Assembly (NCBI RefSeq): GCF_947498175.1
Contig: NZ_CANMJB010000012.1
Coordinates: 1 to 48,335 of the forward strand
Direction: 5' to 3'
DNA length: 48,335 nt
Origin: an uncultured Algimonas sp.
Lineage (GTDB): Bacteria; Pseudomonadota; Alphaproteobacteria; Caulobacterales; Maricaulaceae
Part shown: one piece after another, positions 33,645 to 43,014 of the stretch
How the letters are laid out: each line of letters starts with the position of its first letter
Position numbering within the stretch: position 1 is the stretch's first letter
The notes under the pieces: generated by a model
The model's input: only the letters and a program-made list of their open reading frames with translations
What the model was told of the DNA's origin: nothing
Databases searched by the model: none
Position numbers and translations under genes: made by a program

Positions 33645-35083
33645 GCCGCGGTCCCCCGCGATGCGGCTTCGGCCGACTTGGCGAACAGGTCTATCAACCT
33701 GTCGACCTCTTCGCGGAATGCGTCGCCACGGACTTCGAAATTGCGGAACTGATCGAAACTGGCGCAGGCTGGCGACAGAAGAACGACCGCGTCCTTCAAA
33801 CCCGACGCCAGCGCATCGTGCGCCGCACACAACACCGCCATCTTCAATGTGCCCGAAACTTTGCAATCGACCGAAGCGCCGCGAAGCGTGCGCGAAAAGC
33901 CCGGCGCCGCTTCGCCGATCAAATAGGCTTTACGGATGTTGGACCTTAAATCCATCAGCGGTTCGATCCCGCCATCCTTCGCGACACCGCCCGCGATCCA
34001 GAATGCATTCTCGTAACTCGATAGCGCCTGCCATGCGGCTTCGGCATTGGTCCCTTTGCTGTCGTTGATAAAGCGCACCCGTCCGACGGATCCCAAATTC
34101 TCCATCCGGTGCGCCAGTCCCGGAAAGGACAGGATCGCTTCGCCGATGGGTCGCGGTTCGATGCCGAAGCTGGATACCGCCGCATAGGCGGCCGCCGCAT
34201 TCTGGGCGTTGTGCATGCCTTCGAGCGCGAGGGCTTTGCCCAGGTCGCAGACGACCCGGCCATTGCGCGCCGTTCGGTCCACCAGCTGTCCGCCCAGGGC
34301 GCAGACGCCGTGACCCAAGGCCCGCCGCGCCGAAATCGGAACTATGCGCCGGCCGTTCCGGGCTTTCAGCTTCGACGTCAGCGCCTTGCCGAAATCGTCG
34401 TCCACGCCAACCACGACCGTGTCGTCGGATGTCTGGTTCAGGAAAATCCGTTCTTTCGCCGCACCATAGTCGCTCATCGTGCCATGCCGGTCGAGATGGT
34501 CCGGGCTGAGATTGAGAAACACCGCCGCGTTGGCGCGCAAGCTGAACGTGCGTTCGAGCTGGTAGGAAGACAGCTCCAGCACGTAGTGGGTTCCGGCATG
34601 CATCCGGTCCAGATCGAGCACGCCGCGACCGATATTGCCGCCGATCTGCGCGTCCTTGCCAAGTGATTTCAGGATATGGCCGATCAAGGCCGTCGTCGTG
34701 GATTTGCCGTTCGTGCCCGTGATGGCAATGACCCGCGGACGGTCGGCAACGGGACGCGCATTGATCTCGCGCGCCAGGATTTCGATGTCGCAGATGATTG
34801 GCACGCCCGCGACGCGCGCCGCCCGTGCGGTCGGATGCGGCTCTGGCAGGATGTGCGGCACGCCGGGCGACAGGACGAACTCGTCCACTTCGGACCAATC
34901 GATGGCAGACAGGTCGCGCAAGGCCACGCCATCCGCTTCGGCGGCGGCCCGTGCGCTCTCGTTGTCGTCCCACGCCCAGACCTCCGCGCCGCCCGCTTGC
35001 AGCGAGAGCGCAGCCGAAACACCGGTCCGGCCGAGGCCGAAGACGGCGACGCGCCGTCCGTCGAATGTGGTCGCCTTGATCAC
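33641..35083 (-). CDS. murD: UDP-N-acetylmuramoyl-L-alanine-D-glutamate ligase (GTG start)
   Basis: 480 residues; adds D-Glu. [17 protein letters not shown] near the N-terminus is the UDP-binding loop, [18 protein letters not shown] the ATP loop, and [14 protein letters not shown] and [12 protein letters not shown] are MurD-type segments. GTG 35083 overlaps the mraY stop (GTGA). Confidence 0.97.
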   Translation of the reverse strand: MIKATTFDGRRVAVFGLGRTGVSAALSLQAGGAEVWAWDDNESARAAAEADGVALRDLSAIDWSEVDEFVLSPGVPHILPEPHPTARAARVAGVPIICDIEILAREINARPVADRPRVIAITGTNGKSTTTALIGHILKSLGKDAQIGGNIGRGVLDLDRMHAGTHYVLELSSYQLERTFSLRANAAVFLNLSPDHLDRHGTMSDYGAAKERIFLNQTSDDTVVVGVDDDFGKALTSKLKARNGRRIVPISARRALGHGVCALGGQLVDRTARNGRVVCDLGKALALEGMHNAQNAAAAYAAVSSFGIEPRPIGEAILSFPGLAHRMENLGSVGRVRFINDSKGTNAEAAWQALSSYENAFWIAGGVAKDGGIEPLMDLRSNIRKAYLIGEAAPGFSRTLRGASVDCKVSGTLKMAVLCAAHDALASGLKDAVVLLSPACASFDQFRNFEVRGDAFREEVDRLIDLFAKSAEAASRGTAA

Positions 35084-36174
35084 CGCAGCTTCAACGTGGC
35101 GAGCCCGATCAGGGCGAGAATGATGGCGATGATCCAGAAGCGGATGACGATGGTCGGTTCCTGCCACCCCTTCTGTTCGAAATGATGGTGGATCGGCGCC
35201 ATGCGGAAGACCCGCTTGCCGGTCAGTTTGAAGCTGACGACCTGGACGATCACGGAGACGGCTTCGAGCACGAACAGCCCGCCGATGATGGCCAGCACGA
35301 TCTCGTGCTTCGTCGCCACGGCGGTCGTGCCGAGCGCGCCGCCTAGCGCGAGGCTCCCCGTGTCGCCCATGAAGATCATGGCGGGCGGCGCGTTGTACCA
35401 GAGGAAGCCGAGCGACGCGCCGATGATGGCGCCCAGGAAGATCGTCACCTCGCCCGAACCCGGCACGAAAGGCACGCCGAGATAGCCGGAGAATACCGCA
35501 TTACCGACCAGATAGGCGATGAAGGCGAAGGCGGAACAGGCGATCATCACCGGCACGATGGCCAACCCGTCCAGACCGTCCGTCAGGTTCACCGCATTGG
35601 CGCTGCCCACGATGACGAGGCAACCGAAGGGGATGAAGAAGAGGCCCAGATTGATCCAGAAATCCTTGAGCAGCGGAATGGCCAGCCCGGTATTGAAGCT
35701 GTCTTCCGCCGGGATCGCGCCCATCAGGATCCAGACCGCAAGGGCGGCGATGAGGAATTCCAGCAGCAACCGGATCTTGCCGGGAAAACCCTTGTGGCTC
35801 TGGCGGCTGACTTTCAGGAAGTCATCGTAGAAACCGATCAGCCCGAAACCGACCGTGACCATGAACACGGTCCAGAGGAATGGGCTCGATAGATCGCCCC
35901 AAAGCAGCGTCGAGATGACGACCGAAAGCAGGATCAGCAGCCCACCCATGGTCGGCGTTCCCGCTTTCTCGATGATATGGCTCTGCGGCCCGTCTTCGCG
36001 GATCGGCTGGCCCTTGCCTTGTTTTTGGCGCAGCCAGTCGATCATGCGCGGCCCCAGCACGAAAGCCACAAGCAGCGCCGTCATCACCGCTCCGCCGACA
36101 CGGAAGGTGATGTAGTTGAGCAAGTTGAAGATCTGGTAGTCTTCGCTCAGCGGTTCGAGCCATTCATAGAGCAT
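35080..36174 (-). CDS. mraY: Phospho-MurNAc-pentapeptide transferase
   Basis: 364 residues with about ten membrane helices; forms lipid I on undecaprenyl phosphate. Signatures are [53 protein letters not shown] and the [13 protein letters not shown] metal/substrate loop. The ATG shares one base with the murF stop (TGATG); earlier in-frame codons lie within murF. Confidence 0.98.
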   Translation of the reverse strand: MLYEWLEPLSEDYQIFNLLNYITFRVGGAVMTALLVAFVLGPRMIDWLRQKQGKGQPIREDGPQSHIIEKAGTPTMGGLLILLSVVISTLLWGDLSSPFLWTVFMVTVGFGLIGFYDDFLKVSRQSHKGFPGKIRLLLEFLIAALAVWILMGAIPAEDSFNTGLAIPLLKDFWINLGLFFIPFGCLVIVGSANAVNLTDGLDGLAIVPVMIACSAFAFIAYLVGNAVFSGYLGVPFVPGSGEVTIFLGAIIGASLGFLWYNAPPAMIFMGDTGSLALGGALGTTAVATKHEIVLAIIGGLFVLEAVSVIVQVVSFKLTGKRVFRMAPIHHHFEQKGWQEPTIVIRFWIIAIILALIGLATLKLR

Positions 36175-37532
36175 CAGTCCGGCCCTCCCCGTTTGAGCCG
36201 GCCGGCCAAACGGCCAAGCCCCGTCGCATTCGATCCCTTGATCAGCAGCACGTCGCCGTCGCGGAGTTCGTCGCGCAGCGCGTCGTCGATCAGCTCGATC
36301 GTATCCGCTTGCAATGCGCGCAGATCGCGCGGCAGCGCACCGCGCAAGGAGCGCATGCATTCGCCGATGGTCAGCACGCGCGCAAACCCGGCCTTCTGCA
36401 AAGGGTCCGCTAGTACGGCATGCAATTCGAGTTCGTCAGCGCCCAGTTCATGCATGTCGCCCAGCACGGCGATCTTGCGGCCCGGCTGCAACGCGGCAGC
36501 CGCGATGGCGGCGCGCATGGAGGTCGGATTGGCGTTGTAGCTCTCGTCGATCAGCGTGACGGATTTGCCGTCGATTATGACCGTATGGATATCGCCGCGA
36601 CCGTGGCTCGCCTTGACGCCCGACAGTGCGTCGGCGGCACGTTGTACATCCAGACCCAGAGCATGGGCGATGGCAATACAGGCGGCGGCGTTATGGTCCC
36701 AATGTTCACCGGCCACGTTCAGTTCAACGCTCACGGAATCGCCTGCGACGTCGAGGCGGACCGTGCCGCCATCGGCCCCGTGATCGGACGATAGAATACG
36801 GATATCGGCGTCGTCGGAGCGGCCGAACGTCACGATGCCCAAGTTTTCGGCCAGCCTGCGAATGCGCGGCGTGTATTCATTGTCGGCGTTCAGGATCAGC
36901 AAGCCGTCTTCGACCAGGCCGTGGCGAATTTCAGCCTTGGCGTCGGCGATGTCCGCGACGCTGTCGAAATTCGCCCTGTGCGCGCCCGCAACCGTCGTGA
37001 TCAGCGCAATGTGCGGGGCGACCTGCTCGGATAGATCGGTCAGTTCTCCGGCATGGTTCATGCCGGTTTCGAACACGGCGAAGTCCGCCTCCGGCGACAG
37101 CGTCGCCAGCGTGATCGGCACGCCGAGATGATTATTGAACGAGCGGGCAGATATGTGTGTCGGACCGAAAGCGGACAGCATGATGCCCAAGGCGTCCTTG
37201 ACGCTGGTCTTACCGACGGACCCCGTCACGGCGATCCGGCGGGCCTGACTGCGTTGCCGACCGGCCAGGCCGAGAGCCCGCAAGGCGACCATCGTATCGT
37301 CTACGATCACGGACGGTGCGAACCCATTCCGGTCGGCCAGCGTTCCGGCGGCGCCTGCCATCAGGGCTGCATCGATGAAATCGTGCCCGTCGCGCGCATC
37401 GATCAGCGGCACGAACAAATCGCCCGGCCGGGTTGTGCGTGAGTCGATGGACAGGCCCGTCGCCTCGAACGTTCCATTTTCATGTCCGTCGGTCGCAGCC
37501 GCGATGTCCGCCGATGTCCAGAGCGAACTCAC
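36174..37532 (-). CDS. murF: UDP-MurNAc-tripeptide-D-Ala-D-Ala ligase (GTG start)
   Basis: 452 residues; adds the D-Ala-D-Ala made by Ddl. The ATP loop reads [17 protein letters not shown]. Downstream are [29 protein letters not shown] and [16 protein letters not shown], all MurF hallmarks. GTG 37532 overlaps the murE stop (GTGA). Confidence 0.97.
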   Translation of the reverse strand: MSSLWTSADIAAATDGHENGTFEATGLSIDSRTTRPGDLFVPLIDARDGHDFIDAALMAGAAGTLADRNGFAPSVIVDDTMVALRALGLAGRQRSQARRIAVTGSVGKTSVKDALGIMLSAFGPTHISARSFNNHLGVPITLATLSPEADFAVFETGMNHAGELTDLSEQVAPHIALITTVAGAHRANFDSVADIADAKAEIRHGLVEDGLLILNADNEYTPRIRRLAENLGIVTFGRSDDADIRILSSDHGADGGTVRLDVAGDSVSVELNVAGEHWDHNAAACIAIAHALGLDVQRAADALSGVKASHGRGDIHTVIIDGKSVTLIDESYNANPTSMRAAIAAAALQPGRKIAVLGDMHELGADELELHAVLADPLQKAGFARVLTIGECMRSLRGALPRDLRALQADTIELIDDALRDELRDGDVLLIKGSNATGLGRLAGRLKRGGPD

Positions 37533-38950
37533 GACAGCAGCTCCTGCACGACGGTGACGTCGTTGAAGGGAATGATCGTGTCGCCGACGATCTGGCCTTG
37601 TTCATGGCCCTTGCCCGCCACGACGAGGCAATCACCCGGTTTCAGCCGCGCGATCCCTTCAGCGATGGCGGCACGCCGGTCGCCGATCTCGGTCGCATCC
37701 GGGCAGCCGCTCAGAACCGCCGCTCGGATTGCGGCAGGGTCTTCGCTGCGCGGATTGTCGTCGGTGACGATGACGTCGTCGGCATGGCGGCAAGCGGCCG
37801 CGCCCATTTTGGGGCGTTTGTCCGTATCGCGGTCGCCGCCGCAGCCGAACACGACGTGCAGGCGGCCTTCCACATGCGGACGGACGGACCGCAACAGCTT
37901 CGACAGGCCGTCTTCCGTATGGGCGAAATCGACGAAGACGGGCGCGCCGTTCCCCGTCGTACCCGCAATTTCGAGCCGTCCCGCAACGCCGGACAGGGTC
38001 GACAGCGCGGACAGGGCGTCGTCTTTCGTGACGCCCGTCGCCATGGCCAGACCCAGTGCAGTCACAGCGTTCAGAGCCTGGAATTCGGCGGCAAGCGGCA
38101 GCTCGACTTCCGCGCGGTCGCCGTCGATCACCAACGTCAGGAGCTGCGAGGCGGCGCGCGGCATGATTTCGGCGATCCGAACGTCGCGGCCGGCCCAGCC
38201 GACCGAACGCACGTCGAACCCTTTGGCGTCGCACATGTCTTGGATTGTCCGTCCCGCCTCGTCGTCCACCATGACCACGACTGGCCGGCCATCGGGCAGA
38301 AGTTCGGTGAAAAGGCGGGCCTTGGCATCGAAGTAGGCTTCCGGCGTGCCGTGATAATCGTAATGATCCTGCGTCAGGTTTGTGAAGCCTGCGGCGCTGA
38401 GCGTCACTGCGTCCATGCGGCGCTGATCGAGACCGTGCGACGAGGCTTCCATGGCGGCATGGGTGATGCCGCGCGCCTCAAGATCGGACAGGGTTCGGTG
38501 CAAAGCCAGCGCATCCGGCGTCGTATGGCTCATCGGCTCCAGATCATCTGCGAGGCGAACGCCCAGCGTGCCGAAACAGGCCGAAGCACGCCCAGCCGAT
38601 TGCCAGATCTGGCGCAGGAATTCGACAGTGGAGCTTTTGCCGTTTGTGCCGGTTACGGCCACGATCGTTTCGGGCTGGTCCGGATAGAGCCGCTTGGACA
38701 GGCGCGCATAATCGAGACGCGGATCCCGAGAAGCGAGCAGCGGCAGGGTCTGCGTCTGCGCTCCCGACGTGCTCAGGACGGCGATCGCGCCGTTATTGAT
38801 CGCTTGCGGAATGAAGTCGCGCCCATCCAGGAATGTGCCTGGCAGCGCGGCGAAAACATAGCCGGGTTCGATCTGCCGTGAGTCGCAACTCAGTCCTTGG
38901 ATGACCGTATCGCCGGACAGGCCGATATCGCCGAGCGTCAGCCGTTTCAT
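37529..38950 (-). CDS. murE: UDP-MurNAc-L-Ala-D-Glu:meso-diaminopimelate ligase
   Basis: 473 residues. Segments are CDSRQIEPGYVFAALPG, the ATP loop AVTGTNGKSSTVEFLRQ, TNLTQDHYDYHGT and VTDDNPRSEDP. The DNPR motif is the mark of ligases that add meso-diaminopimelate rather than lysine, so the peptidoglycan is of the usual Gram-negative type. The ATG overlaps the ftsI stop (ATGA). Confidence 0.97.
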   Translation of the reverse strand: MKRLTLGDIGLSGDTVIQGLSCDSRQIEPGYVFAALPGTFLDGRDFIPQAINNGAIAVLSTSGAQTQTLPLLASRDPRLDYARLSKRLYPDQPETIVAVTGTNGKSSTVEFLRQIWQSAGRASACFGTLGVRLADDLEPMSHTTPDALALHRTLSDLEARGITHAAMEASSHGLDQRRMDAVTLSAAGFTNLTQDHYDYHGTPEAYFDAKARLFTELLPDGRPVVVMVDDEAGRTIQDMCDAKGFDVRSVGWAGRDVRIAEIMPRAASQLLTLVIDGDRAEVELPLAAEFQALNAVTALGLAMATGVTKDDALSALSTLSGVAGRLEIAGTTGNGAPVFVDFAHTEDGLSKLLRSVRPHVEGRLHVVFGCGGDRDTDKRPKMGAAACRHADDVIVTDDNPRSEDPAAIRAAVLSGCPDATEIGDRRAAIAEGIARLKPGDCLVVAGKGHEQGQIVGDTIIPFNDVTVVQELLS

Positions 38951-40611
38951 CGCAGCGCCTCCGTATTCAGCCGTGCCGTCTTGCGGATGTCCCGCGCGCC
39001 CGGCAGCATCGGTCCGATCCGTTCGATGATCGCACCCGTCGTCGGTGCGGCGTTCCACCCCGCGGTCGCAAACCCATGCGTTTCCGGCAGGCCTTTGGGT
39101 TCGTCGAGAGTCACGATCAGCGCATAGCGCGGATCGGAATGTGGGAAGGCCGAGATGAAGGATGTGACGAGACGGTTGCGATCGTAACCGCCGCGATAAG
39201 GCTTCTCCGCCGTGCCGGTCTTGCCCATGACTCCGAAACCCGGGACGTCGGCCTTCTTGCCAGTCCCTTCCACGACAGTCAGCCGCATCATGTCGGCCAG
39301 ATCCTGCGAAACCCGACTGGAGAAGACGCGGCGCGTTTCCGGCGGGCGCGTGGCATCGCGTTTCAGAACTGTCGGTGCGATATAGACGCCGTCATTGAGC
39401 AAGGCGGCGGTCGCCGCCGTCAGAGCCAACGGTGTGACGGCCAGACCGTGGCCGTAGGAGACGGTCACGGTCGCCATCTCGCCCCAATGGCTTTGAATCT
39501 GCGGGCGGGCGCTTTCGGCCAATTCGTAAGGCACGCGGTCCATCAAGCCGAGCCCGCGCAGATAACGCTGCATCCGCTCCTTGCCGATCCGCTGGGCCAG
39601 CATGGCTGTGCCGCGATTGGAGGATTCAGCCAAGACGTAATCGAGCGATAGCGGTTCCTTGGCCGGATGGTCGTCGCGAATGAACTTGTTCAATACCTTG
39701 TAAGGCTTGTGCACGTCGAACATCTCCTCCCGCTCGGCCAACTTGTCTTCCAGCGCCATGGCGACGGTCAGCGGCTTGAAGACGGAACCAAGATCGTAGG
39801 TCGACATTGCGGCGTGATTGAAGCGGGCTTCAGGCGAAGCCGCGCCGTAATCGTTCGTGTTGAAATCCGGTACGGACACCATGGCGACGATCTCGCCGGA
39901 CTGGATGTCCATCAGCACGGACGCCGCCGAGAGCGCGGAATAGTGTTCGACGCTTTTCTTGAGTTCTTCTGCGATCGCGAACTGAACGCGGCCATCGATG
40001 GATAGCGTCAATGCCGGGGCCGTGTCCCCGACCAGGCGGTCCTCGAAAGCGCGTTCCACTCCGGCCGCACCGGCCAGATCGATATCTGTCCAACCGACCA
40101 GATGGGCGGCGAGCGGCGCGTTGGGATAAGCACGCCGGGGTTCGCGACGAAATCCCAGTCCCGGATGGCCGAGCTCGAACACGGCTTGGCGTTCCTTCGG
40201 CGATAGACCCCGGTCGATCCAGACGAATGCCCGTTCGGAGGCGAGCTGTTCGACTATGCGGGATCTGTCTAGACCGGGACGGATGTGCGCCAGCGCATCC
40301 GCCGTTTCCTGTGGGTTCCAGATGCGCGCAGGCTCCGCATAGAGCGAATAGCTCGACAAGGTGGTGGCGAGCAGCAGGCCGTTCCGGTCGGTGATGTCGG
40401 CCCGGTCGAGCGTGATCTGCGCCGGCGCGGCACGGCGATGCGCGTCCGGCGACAGCAAGGCGACTTCGGCCAGGCGCAGCAGGACGAGCGCCATCATGCC
40501 GAGAAACAGGATCAGGCTGATGCGGATGCGGATCCGGCCTTCCGATACGGCGGCGTGATTCACATCGGCAAGCGCGACCGAGCGCGTGCTGGCGAAAGGA
40601 GACAGGCTCAT
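38947..40611 (-). CDS. ftsI: Septal peptidoglycan transpeptidase FtsI (PBP3)
   Basis: 554 residues. A cytoplasmic tail and one transmembrane helix (ISLILFLGMMALVLLRLAEV) are followed by the pedestal domain starting ADITDRNGLLLATTL and the transpeptidase domain with DLGSVFKP (SxxK nucleophile), ESSNRG (SxN) and GKTGTAEKP (KTG). It cross-links septal murein with FtsW. The ATG overlaps the ftsL stop. Confidence 0.97.
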   Translation of the reverse strand: MSLSPFASTRSVALADVNHAAVSEGRIRIRISLILFLGMMALVLLRLAEVALLSPDAHRRAAPAQITLDRADITDRNGLLLATTLSSYSLYAEPARIWNPQETADALAHIRPGLDRSRIVEQLASERAFVWIDRGLSPKERQAVFELGHPGLGFRREPRRAYPNAPLAAHLVGWTDIDLAGAAGVERAFEDRLVGDTAPALTLSIDGRVQFAIAEELKKSVEHYSALSAASVLMDIQSGEIVAMVSVPDFNTNDYGAASPEARFNHAAMSTYDLGSVFKPLTVAMALEDKLAEREEMFDVHKPYKVLNKFIRDDHPAKEPLSLDYVLAESSNRGTAMLAQRIGKERMQRYLRGLGLMDRVPYELAESARPQIQSHWGEMATVTVSYGHGLAVTPLALTAATAALLNDGVYIAPTVLKRDATRPPETRRVFSSRVSQDLADMMRLTVVEGTGKKADVPGFGVMGKTGTAEKPYRGGYDRNRLVTSFISAFPHSDPRYALIVTLDEPKGLPETHGFATAGWNAAPTTGAIIERIGPMLPGARDIRKTARLNTEALR

Positions 40612-40967
40612 GGCGTCTCCTCCGCTGGCAGCTCATCGACCGCAGCGTCGGACAAGGCCAGCAGTCCAGCCAACGTGATCGTGTTTTCCGTGGTGACGGG
40701 AACGAGATCGAGGCGGGCCTCCGAGAGACGACGCAGGCGTTCCGGATTGGCGAGCACCGCTTTTTCGGCCGTCAGCACGCCGATGGCGGCCTCATGCTGC
40801 GCAATGCGTTTCTCCAGGCTCGCGACTTCGGCGCGCGCGTCCTGGGCACGTGTCTTGACGAAGAAGAGCACCATGGTCAGCGACAGGCCGAGCATGATCA
40901 GCAGGAACAGGCCGAGTCGACGGGATGTCCGCTCGACCGGCGTGTAGACATAAGGCGCCGCGCTCAC
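40608..40967 (-). CDS. ftsL: Cell division protein FtsL (GTG start)
   Basis: 119 residues: a short cytoplasmic part, one transmembrane segment (LGLFLLIMLGLSLTMVLFFV), then a coiled-coil heptad region (RAEVASLEKRIAQHEAAIGV) and a short C-terminus. Sequence conservation of FtsL is low; the call rests on topology, size and position between rsmH and ftsI. GTG 40967 overlaps the rsmH stop. Confidence 0.88.
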   Translation of the reverse strand: MSAAPYVYTPVERTSRRLGLFLLIMLGLSLTMVLFFVKTRAQDARAEVASLEKRIAQHEAAIGVLTAEKAVLANPERLRRLSEARLDLVPVTTENTITLAGLLALSDAAVDELPAEETP

Positions 40968-41956
40968 GCCAGACGCTCCAGCGTCGGCAGTTCCGTCCGC
41001 GGCGGATGCCAGCTCTCAGCCTCGCAATCGTGAGCGGACGCGTCCGTCCGCACCGCCATGCGCAGCTTGGCCGAGCGTGCGCGTGGATTGACAGCCTCCT
41101 CGGATCTGGACGGCTTGACGACGGAACGCCGCGGCAGGATAAAACTCGGCGCTGGGCCTTCGCGAGTGACGGCCGGGGCGTAGCGCGAGCCGCCTTCCAC
41201 ATCTCCGGCCCGGTCGCGCAGAAACTGCTTCGCGATCCGGTCTTCGAGCGAATGGAAGGTCACGATCACCAGCCGCCCGCCGGGTTCGAGCAGGGCTTCC
41301 GCCGCGCAAAGGCCGCGATAAAGTTCGCCTAGCTCGTCATTGATGAAGATGCGCAAGGCTTGAAACACACGGGTCGCGGGATGGATCTTGCCGGTGCGGC
41401 CGATGGCGGTTTCGATAATGTCGGCCAGTTGTCCCGTCGTCGCGATATCACCGTCCATGCGGGCTTCGACGATGCGCCTTGCCGCGCGGCGGGCGTGGCG
41501 TTCCTCGCCATAGACCTTGAAGAGCGTTGACAACGCCGCCTCGTCCAGTTGCATCACCGCGTCGCGCGCCGTCGGTCCGGACCGGCTCATGCGCATGTCG
41601 AGCGGACCGTCCTTCTGGAAGGAAAAGCCGCGCTCGGCCCGGTCGATCTGCATGGAGGAGACGCCGATATCGAACACGACGACATCTACAGGTGGAATAT
41701 CGTGACGGTCCATATCCGAGAACGGCGTTTCGATCAGGCGGAAGCGACCTGGATAGGCTTTGGCCAGTTCGCTCGCGCGCGGTTGCACGGTCGGATCGCG
41801 GTCCAGACCGACCACATCGCATTTTGCGGCCCGAAGGAAGGCTTCGCTGTAGCCGCCATGACCGAAAGTGGCGTCCACGACCGTATCGCCGTCCGCGACC
41901 GCGGCGGCATCCAGCACGGCGTCCAGCATGACCGGAATATGCGGCCGTGCGCTCAT
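40964..41956 (-). CDS. rsmH: 16S rRNA m4C1402 methyltransferase
   Basis: 330 residues. It begins RPHIPVMLDAVLDAAAV, with the SAM-binding VDATFGHGGYSEAFLRA, FDIGVSSMQIDRAERGFSF, GPLDMRMSR, RIFINDELGELYRGL and VITFHSLEDRIAKQF-like VIVTFHSLEDRIAKQF. It N4-methylates C1402 in the ribosomal P site. The start overlaps the mraZ stop (ATGA), the usual mra arrangement. Confidence 0.97.
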   Translation of the reverse strand: MSARPHIPVMLDAVLDAAAVADGDTVVDATFGHGGYSEAFLRAAKCDVVGLDRDPTVQPRASELAKAYPGRFRLIETPFSDMDRHDIPPVDVVVFDIGVSSMQIDRAERGFSFQKDGPLDMRMSRSGPTARDAVMQLDEAALSTLFKVYGEERHARRAARRIVEARMDGDIATTGQLADIIETAIGRTGKIHPATRVFQALRIFINDELGELYRGLCAAEALLEPGGRLVIVTFHSLEDRIAKQFLRDRAGDVEGGSRYAPAVTREGPAPSFILPRRSVVKPSRSEEAVNPRARSAKLRMAVRTDASAHDCEAESWHPPRTELPTLERLA

Positions 41957-42405
41957 GGCCTCACGACGCCCATCACTAGCGGGGCGCCCTTGACCCGTTC
42001 ACGCATTGCCGCCTTGCGGATTTCGTGCGCATCGGGCTCCCAGACCTGGAAGCGATTGCCCAAACCGACGAATGTCGCGGCTGTCGTCAGCCCGGCATGG
42101 TCGCGCAGCGTTTCGGGCAGCACGACGCGGCCCGTTTTGTCATAGCCGAGACGGCGTGCCTCGCCGAGCAGCATGACCTGTTGCGCTTCCGCCTCTTCCG
42201 GCGAGAGCGAACCATCCATCACGCGGTCGAAGATTTCGCGCTGGATCGAATCCATCAGCGCCTTTCCCCCACCTTCGAGGAAACTTCCGCGTACGCTCGG
42301 CCAGATGAAAACGGCCGCATCGTCGCCGATGGCGTCGCGGAAACCGGACGGAACGGATGTCCGTCCCTTGGCATCGATCGCATGTGTCGAAGTCGACAAG
42401 AACAT
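41953..42405 (-). CDS. mraZ: Transcriptional regulator MraZ
   Basis: 150 residues with two AbrB/SpoVT-like DNA-binding halves, each with the family DxxxR loop: HAIDAKGRTSVPSGFRD near the N-terminus and GYDKTGRVVLPETLRD in the second half. MraZ forms a ring-shaped oligomer and controls its own dcw operon. Four 10-bp-spaced TGG repeats 47-80 bp upstream are the likely operator. It is the first gene of the 15-gene cluster. Confidence 0.96.
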   Translation of the reverse strand: MFLSTSTHAIDAKGRTSVPSGFRDAIGDDAAVFIWPSVRGSFLEGGGKALMDSIQREIFDRVMDGSLSPEEAEAQQVMLLGEARRLGYDKTGRVVLPETLRDHAGLTTAATFVGLGNRFQVWEPDAHEIRKAAMRERVKGAPLVMGVVRP

Positions 42406-42451
42406 TGTGGCACCCTGCGCACGGCCCGCCGGTCAGGGATGGGGCGGGCCG

Positions 42452-42485
42452 TGGCTATCCATGGGATATCGTGGGAATTCATGGT
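42452..42485. promoter_or_regulatory. Probable MraZ operator (four TGG repeats at 10-bp spacing)
   Basis: On the plus strand TGGC, TGGG, TGGG and TGGT begin at 42452, 42462, 42472 and 42482, exactly one helical turn apart. MraZ of E. coli is known to bind TGGG repeats with 10-bp periodicity in its own promoter. Here the repeats read on the strand opposite to mraZ. A weak promoter TTAAGG-16-TAACAA (minus strand, 42534-42507) would place the repeats just downstream of the transcription start, where bound MraZ would repress. Confidence 0.7.
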
Positions 42486-42612
42486 CATCAATCCCGCGTT
42501 GAACTTTTGTTAGCTATAGTTCCGCGAACCTTAATAGACTGTGAGTCCTGTGGATAAGAGGATGTTTCGCTTTCGATTCAATGTTGTGGCTTGTGGACCG
42601 CGTCGGGAAAAG

Positions 42613-42977
42613 CGTCAGAGGGCCTGTAAGCCGGGTTCTGTCCGGCGGATTTCTCCGCCTGTGCGGCCATTCATCTGGGCGGGCCGTTACCGACCCGCTC
42701 ATGCAACCGACCCGGACGACATCGGCGAAACCCGACATGCGCCGTCCCTATTTGGTCTTGCTCCGGATGGGGTTTACCGTGGCGGCCTTCCTTGCGGTCG
42801 GCCCGGTGCGCTCTTACCGCACCCTTTCAGCTTTTCCGGGGACGAACCCCGGTAGTCTTCTCTCTGTGGCACTGTCCCTTGGCTCACGCCAGCCGGGCGT
42901 TACCCGGCATCCTGCTTCGCTGGAGCCCGGACTTTCCTCGGCACCCGAAAGTGACGCGGCCGCCCGGCCCTCTGACG
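42613..42977 (-). ncRNA. rnpB: RNase P RNA (type A)
   Basis: The catalytic RNA of RNase P, about 365 nt. The ends pair as P1 (CGTCAGAGG with CCTCTGACG). Universal segments on the minus strand include GAGGAAAGTCCGGGCTCC, CACAGAGA, GGTAAGAGCGCACCG, AGACCAAATAGG and, near the 3' end, ACAGAACCCGGCTTACAGG. The open frames overlapping it on the plus strand are spurious. It lies between the epoxide hydrolase (37 bp) and the mraZ control region on the same strand. Confidence 0.97.
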
Positions 42978-43014
42978 TCGCCCATGTAGGGACGCCAGCT
43001 CGCTGCGTCCATAG

